Below are positions 59,764 through 64,000 of a stretch of 64,000 nucleotides of DNA, piece by piece. The stretch spans positions 62,001-126,000 of the forward strand of contig NZ_JAFBEA010000003.1 of assembly GCF_016908515.1 (NCBI RefSeq), read 5' to 3'. The notes under the pieces were generated by a model, which searched no databases, was not told the DNA's origin, and worked only from the letters and a program-made list of their open reading frames with translations. Origin of the DNA: Virgibacillus halotolerans (GTDB lineage Bacteria > Bacillota > Bacilli > Bacillales > Amphibacillaceae). Every line of letters begins with the position of its first letter. Position 1 is the stretch's first letter. The position numbers and the translations under genes are program-made.

Positions 59764-61237
59764 TTTATTAATACTTCCGATTCTCCTGCCGTTTTTATTT
59801 GCAGTAATTCTCCTGTTTCTCAAGGAAAACATCCGGGCGCAAAGGCTATTGACGATAGTTGGATTAGTTGTTAGTTTAGCTGCCGCCCTTAGACTCATCT
59901 GGAAGGTGAAAACAGCAGGTGTTCAAACAATTACACTGGGAAGTTGGCCAGCGCCATTTGGAATTTCCCTCGTTTCAGATATGTTGTCCGTGTTGCTTGT
60001 TACAACGTCTATACTAATTACCATTTTGATTGTGCTGTATAGTTTTACAGCAATTGGAGAGGCGCGCGAGCGTTTTTATTACTATCCTGCTGTCCTATTT
60101 ATGCTGACAGGGATTAATGGTGCGTTTACAACTGGTGATATTTTCAACATGTTCGTCTTTTTTGAAGTCTTGTTGATTGCGTCCTATGTCTTAATCGTCC
60201 TTGGTGGAGAGAAAAGACAGCTGCGGGAATCCATCAAATATCTACTTGTAAATGTTATTTCATCTGCACTGTTTGTTGTTACAGTCGGCCTCCTGTATTC
60301 TGTGGTGGGGACATTGAACATGGCAGATATTTCCGCGAAAATTGCCGAAGTGGGGCAACCTGGGATTATTACTGTGATTGCTGTTCTATTCCTGCTCGTA
60401 TTTGGGATAAAAGGAGCATTATTTCCGCTTTATTTCTGGCTTCCCGGATCCTATTCAGCTCCGCCAATGCCAGTGCTTGCCCTGTTCGGTGCACTGCTGA
60501 CGAAGGTTGGTTTATATGCCATCACAAGGACATATACGTTGTTTTTCATACATGACGTAGCTTTCACACATGAGTTACTCCTGGTGCTATCTGTTCTAAC
60601 GGTTATCATGGGTTGCGTCGGTGCACTGGCATATTTCGATTTAAAACAGATTATCATTTACAATATTATTATTGCAGTAGGGGTTATTTTATTCGGTGTT
60701 TCGCAAATGAATGAGGCGGGTATGTCTGGTGCAATTTTCTATTTGATTCATGACATGCTTATTAAAGCTGCGCTATTCATATTGATCGGAATTATTATTT
60801 CTGTAACAGGCACATCGAATTTAAGGAACATGGGCGGCTTGATGAAAACGCACACTTCTCTCGGTTGGATGTACTTGATTACAGTATTTGGGCTCGTAGG
60901 AATTCCGCCATTAAGTGGGTTTATCGGCAAACTGTTAATCGTTCAGGGCGGTTTCGAAGCTGGAAATACTTGGGCCACCGTCATTATTCTTATTTCAAGT
61001 ATTATCGTTCTTTTGTCTGCTATGCGGATCTTTGTTTACGCATTTTGGGGTGAACCGGTTAAACTGCCGAAATCTGATCGTCGTTCTTACCGTAAAGAAA
61101 TGCTTCCGGCAACATTGCTTGTAGTCATTTCTATCGTTTACGGCGTTAGCACGGAATGGCTCATTCCTTATATGGCGGATGCTTCAGATATATTATTAAA
61201 CCCGTCCATTTATATTGACGCGGTTTTAAAGGAGTAG
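59750..61237 (+). CDS. mrpD: Mrp antiporter subunit D
   Basis: About 495 residues, NuoM/N-like with about 14 hydrophobic segments. FEVLLIASYVLIVLGGEKRQ, GIKGALFPLYFWLPGSYSAP and KVGLYAITRTYTLFF are diagnostic. ATG 59750 is five bases from GAGG; neighbouring in-frame ATGs at 59747 and 59756 are alternatives. Overlaps mrpC. Confidence 0.94.
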   Translation: MNMINLLILPILLPFLFAVILLFLKENIRAQRLLTIVGLVVSLAAALRLIWKVKTAGVQTITLGSWPAPFGISLVSDMLSVLLVTTSILITILIVLYSFTAIGEARERFYYYPAVLFMLTGINGAFTTGDIFNMFVFFEVLLIASYVLIVLGGEKRQLRESIKYLLVNVISSALFVVTVGLLYSVVGTLNMADISAKIAEVGQPGIITVIAVLFLLVFGIKGALFPLYFWLPGSYSAPPMPVLALFGALLTKVGLYAITRTYTLFFIHDVAFTHELLLVLSVLTVIMGCVGALAYFDLKQIIIYNIIIAVGVILFGVSQMNEAGMSGAIFYLIHDMLIKAALFILIGIIISVTGTSNLRNMGGLMKTHTSLGWMYLITVFGLVGIPPLSGFIGKLLIVQGGFEAGNTWATVIILISSIIVLLSAMRIFVYAFWGEPVKLPKSDRRSYRKEMLPATLLVVISIVYGVSTEWLIPYMADASDILLNPSIYIDAVLKE

Positions 61238-61243
61238 ATGAAG

Positions 61244-61723
61244 ATGGCTTTCCAAATATTATTGAACTTTGTCATCGCAGTGACCTGGATGCTTTTGAGC
61301 TCCTCGATGACAGCTCAGACATTTATCATTGGATATTTAATCGGGCTCCTCATCATATTTATCATGCGGCGCTATTTCAGAGAAAGGTTTTATTTAGGAT
61401 GGGCGTGGGCTGCTGTTAAATTGGCACTTATTTTTTTGAGGGAACTCACGATGTCAAATATTACTGTCCTGCTTATCGTTCTCAATCCTAAAATGGATAT
61501 AAGGCCAGCATTTTTTGCATTTCCAACCGACTTGCAAAAGGATTGGGAAATCATGCTGCTCTCCAATTTGATTACATTAACACCGGGAACATTGGTTGTA
61601 CATGTATCAGATGATCAGCGGACACTTTATATTCATGCGATTGACGTTGATGATGTGGATAATGAGATCCAATCGATCAAACATTCATTTGAGAAGGCAA
61701 TTAGGGAGGTGGGTCAATCATGA
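61244..61723 (+). CDS. mrpE: Mrp antiporter subunit E
   Basis: 159 residues. ATG 61244 is chosen (nine bases after AAAGGAG); ATG 61238 is too close. AFQILLNFVIAVTWMLLSSS and SNLITLTPGTLVVHVSDDQR then LYIHAIDV are MrpE hallmarks. Two or three membrane segments plus a cytoplasmic domain. Confidence 0.94.
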   Translation: MAFQILLNFVIAVTWMLLSSSMTAQTFIIGYLIGLLIIFIMRRYFRERFYLGWAWAAVKLALIFLRELTMSNITVLLIVLNPKMDIRPAFFAFPTDLQKDWEIMLLSNLITLTPGTLVVHVSDDQRTLYIHAIDVDDVDNEIQSIKHSFEKAIREVGQS

Positions 61724-62001
61724 TGACATTCATTTGGATCGGTTTAATGCTTGTTGTTTTATCGATTCTTGGCCTACTGCTTCGGATTTTCTGGGGACCT
61801 TCAATCCCTGATCGAGTTATCGCATTGGATGCATTTGGTGTCACGCTTATTTCAGCCATCGCTCTCTTATCGGTTTTGTTCGGAACGGGATTTTTTATGG
61901 AAGTTATTTTATTGATTGCTGTTATGTCTTTCATCGGAACGGTTGCCTTTTCCAAATTCATTGAGAAAGGAGAGATCATCGAACGTGATCGTAATAGCTA
62001 A
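61720..62001 (+). CDS. mrpF: Mrp antiporter subunit F
   Basis: 93 residues, three hydrophobic segments. RIFWGPSIPDRVIALDAFGV is the MrpF signature. Overlaps the mrpE stop by four bases (ATGA). Confidence 0.94.
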   Translation: MMTFIWIGLMLVVLSILGLLLRIFWGPSIPDRVIALDAFGVTLISAIALLSVLFGTGFFMEVILLIAVMSFIGTVAFSKFIEKGEIIERDRNS

Positions 62002-62374
62002 TATACTTGTCGTTTTGCTGATTTCTATCGGTGTTATTTTTACAGTAGTTGCGGTGATTGGTGTACTTCGTTTACCTGATGTATATACAAGATCACACGC
62101 TGCTACGAAGAGTACAACTTTTGGTGTCCTCTGTACATTATCAGGTGTCTTTCTTTATTTTTGGCTGATTGAGGGAGACTTTAATATCAAACTCCTTTTG
62201 GGTATTGTTTTTCTGTTTATCACTGCGCCGATCGGTGGGCATATCATGGGTCGTGCAGCATACATTTCAGGTGTGAAGCCGAGCGAATTGACAGTGAAAG
62301 ATGAATTGGAGGAAGTTGTGAAGCAAGCTAAAAAGGATAGAACTTCCCAAAAAATGAAAAGCGACGAAGATTAA
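61985..62374 (+). CDS. mrpG: Mrp antiporter subunit G
   Basis: 129 residues from GTG 61985, behind AAAGGAGAG; the longer ORF from 61916 lies inside mrpF. AVIGVLRLPDVYTRSHAATK and FGVLCTLSGVFLYF are MrpG hallmarks. C-terminal tail is charged. Ends the mrp operon. Confidence 0.94.
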   Translation: MIVIANILVVLLISIGVIFTVVAVIGVLRLPDVYTRSHAATKSTTFGVLCTLSGVFLYFWLIEGDFNIKLLLGIVFLFITAPIGGHIMGRAAYISGVKPSELTVKDELEEVVKQAKKDRTSQKMKSDED

Positions 62375-62412
62375 ACCAATGAGATGAAATCATATTGCTT
62401 AACTTTGAATAA

Positions 62413-62448
62413 CAAGGGGATTGAGGCAATAACATTATTGTGTCCTTG
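62413..62448 (+). promoter_or_regulatory. Structured segment upstream of the DUF1646 gene
   Basis: CAAGG (62413-62417) / CCTTG (62444-62448) encloses CAATAA-CA-TTATTG (62427-62440). It lies about 90 bp before the DUF1646 start. It could be a short RNA element; no T-tract follows, so it is not an obvious terminator for mrpG. Confidence 0.4.
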
Positions 62449-62535
62449 AAGATGTAATTAAAGCGGATTATATTTATAATGGAGAGAGCAAATCATAAAA
62501 GTGACATTACATATACTTTAAAGGAGAACATACTT

Positions 62536-63582
62536 ATGATTATTGGATTAACGATCATATTAGTGCTTGTACTATTTTTACCGTTTACGAAGATCGTCGA
62601 ACGGAACCTGGAAGTGTTTTTATTCATTATGGGTGTTTTATCCGTATTGGTAAGCCAAGTATTAAATTGGGATCTGATAAATGAAGCTTTAATACACCCA
62701 ATTAACATAACATTGGCAGTGCTCGTTGCGGGGCTGTTATTCAGATGGTTCCAGGATCCGATTGAAAAAGGTGTATTGGGATTAAGCAAAGCGATACCAT
62801 ACCGCTTGTTTATTGCATTATTTGTAATTATTCTTGGATTAATCTCCAGTTTGATTACTGCCATCATTGCAGCAATTATTCTCGTTGCAGTTGTAGGCGT
62901 TTTGAAAATGGATAAAAAGTCGGAAATTCGTCTGGTTGTTTTAGCGTGTTTTGCAATTGGTATGGGTGCTGCACTTACGCCGATTGGGGAGCCGCTTTCA
63001 ACTATTGTAGTAAGTAAATTAAATGAGGATTTCTTCTATTTACTGAAATTAATTGGTGTATATGTCATACCAGGTGTGATTGCCTTTGGTGTAATGGCTG
63101 CATTGATGGTGAAATCAAGAGATGAATCAGCTGCTATTTTGGCACAAAATAAATCAGCGTCCGATTCGGATTCAAATGCTGCCTCACAAACAGAATCCTA
63201 TGCAGAAATCATTATCCGCAGTTTGAAGATTTATTTGTTTGTTATGGCATTAACTTTTCTAGGGGCAGGATTCCAACCATTTATTGAAAGGTATTTACTC
63301 GATTTAAGTCCGCTAATTTTATATTGGATAAACATGATTTCAGCTGTGTTGGATAACGCTACACTAGCCGCGGCAGAAATTAGCCCTGTAATGAACGAGA
63401 CGACAATCAGAGATATTTTACTTGGGTTGCTTGTCAGTGGAGGAATGCTGATACCAGGAAACATTCCAAATATTATTGCTGCTGGAAAGCTGAAGATTAC
63501 AAGCATACAATATGCACGTTTTGCTGTACCAGTCGGCTTGGTTGCCATGGTATTGTATTTCATTGTTATTGTTCTGTTCTGA
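62536..63582 (+). CDS. DUF1646 membrane transporter
   Basis: 348 residues from ATG 62536, nine bases after AAAGGAG; the ATG at 62479 has no RBS. About ten hydrophobic segments; ALTPIGEPLSTIVVSKL and the C-terminal LLVSGGMLIPGNIPNIIAAG resemble the ion transporter superfamily of NhaD/ArsB. DUF1646 genes are known from Na+-responsive regulons. The position directly after the mrp operon supports a role in Na+ or other cation export. No substrate is proven. Confidence 0.88.
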   Translation: MIIGLTIILVLVLFLPFTKIVERNLEVFLFIMGVLSVLVSQVLNWDLINEALIHPINITLAVLVAGLLFRWFQDPIEKGVLGLSKAIPYRLFIALFVIILGLISSLITAIIAAIILVAVVGVLKMDKKSEIRLVVLACFAIGMGAALTPIGEPLSTIVVSKLNEDFFYLLKLIGVYVIPGVIAFGVMAALMVKSRDESAAILAQNKSASDSDSNAASQTESYAEIIIRSLKIYLFVMALTFLGAGFQPFIERYLLDLSPLILYWINMISAVLDNATLAAAEISPVMNETTIRDILLGLLVSGGMLIPGNIPNIIAAGKLKITSIQYARFAVPVGLVAMVLYFIVIVLF

Positions 63583-63606
63583 TTGGTTAATTTAGATGGC
63601 AAGTAA

Positions 63607-63636
63607 AAAAGGGATCTTCTGTGGAAGATCCCTTTT
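63607..63636. terminator. Convergent terminator DUF1646 / FMN reductase
   Basis: AAAAGGGATCTTC (63607-63619) / GAAGATCCCTTTT (63624-63636), perfect, T-runs on both sides. Confidence 0.92.
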
Positions 63637-63657
63637 GCACTTTTAAAATAAAGCGAG

Positions 63658-64000
63658 TTAAATCGTAATGGCTGTATTCGTTTTGTGATAGAATTCAATA
63701 AAGTTATTTACAACTAAATCGAGGAATTCAATGGTTCCGTGATCCGTTATTTCACCAGCTTCATTCATTTTTTCATGAATGGATCCGATATATACTTCGT
63801 TTCCTGGAAGTAAGATCGGTGACAACGCCGGATTTGATAGTATATCTCTTAAGTGCATTTGTGCACGGACACTTCCAAGGACACCCATAGAAGAACCTAC
63901 AATGAATGCTGGTTTGTCTTTGATTGTAAGGTCGCCACCACGTGATAGCCAGTCAATGGCATTTTTCAACGCACCTGGAATGGAATAATTATATTCCGGA
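63658..64000 (-). CDS. NADPH-dependent FMN reductase (5' end outside window)
   Basis: The minus-strand frame is open to the right window edge, so the gene begins beyond base 64000; the TTG near 63969 is internal. The visible C-terminal 113 residues contain PEYNYSIPGALKNAIDWLSR, KPAFIVGSSMGVLGSVRAQM and HLRDIL, the conserved flavin-binding part of azoreductase/FMN reductase-like proteins (YhdA type). Probably a quinone- or azo-reducing enzyme. Convergent with the DUF1646 gene. Confidence 0.9.
   Translation of the reverse strand, partial: PEYNYSIPGALKNAIDWLSRGGDLTIKDKPAFIVGSSMGVLGSVRAQMHLRDILSNPALSPILLPGNEVYIGSIHEKMNEAGEITDHGTIEFLDLVVNNFIEFYHKTNTAITI

Overview
The window is a low-GC Firmicute chromosome segment, most consistent with a spore-forming, salt- or alkali-tolerant Bacillaceae (Oceanobacillus/Virgibacillus-like). 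The evidence is: strong AGGAGG ribosome binding sites, intrinsic terminators after most genes, CotF-type coat proteins, a YjzC-like protein, a guanine riboswitch in front of nupG, a CatE-like dioxygenase, and a complete mrpABCDEFG Na+/H+ antiporter operon beside a DUF1646 transporter. The genus is inference. No rRNA, tRNA, CRISPR array or intact transposase was seen.

Layout. 1-6.6 kb: the 3' part of a cyclic-diphosphoglycerate-synthetase-like GTPase, a MarR gene and a MarR-type operator region ahead of a 45-codon ORF coupled to an FAD aromatic monooxygenase, a TetR gene with twin operators, a methyltransferase, and decayed hydrolase genes. 6.7-14 kb: a divergent GyrI-like/WYL regulator pair, a CmtR-like ArsR repressor with a Cys-rich CadA pump, and a large catalase. 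14-25 kb: MBL hydrolase, guanine riboswitch plus NupG, cupin, a TetR/epimerase pair sharing operators, RraA-like protein, two YibE/F membrane proteins, an orphan PTS EIIC, YihY and TerC. 25.8-36 kb: a large two-part prenyl/terpene-synthase-like protein, amidohydrolase, lipoprotein, GNAT, and a HxlR-centred flavin/aromatic cluster (two LLM oxidoreductases, FMN reductase, CatE). 36-46 kb: PLD-like protein, two tandem type I toxin-antitoxin cassettes around a decayed phnA, DUF72, NUDIX, XRE-cupin/LysE pair, aldo-keto reductase, coat proteins, OmpA-domain lipoprotein, YdjM, and REP-like GGGGAC palindromes. 46-55 kb: a GntR/ABC operon, then an SsuABC-type importer with DUF4242 and acyl-CoA-dehydrogenase-like genes, and a GC-rich remnant that may be an IS200/IS605 right end. 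55-64 kb: DoxX, a double AhpD-like protein, the mrp operon, DUF1646 and the 3' part of an FMN reductase gene.

How the genes fit together: most loci are one- to five-gene regulator-plus-effector modules for detoxification (aromatics/quinones, metals, peroxide) and ion homeostasis. Their regulators lie beside visible dyad operators. The most distinctive items are the duplicated holin-like toxin cassettes, the two-part isoprenoid synthase, the SsuABC-DUF4242-dehydrogenase operon, and a catalase that appears to lack the distal Asn. Start codons were moved from the longest ORF to the RBS-supported codon where the sequence justified it. All family names come from motif recognition by eye; no database search was run.
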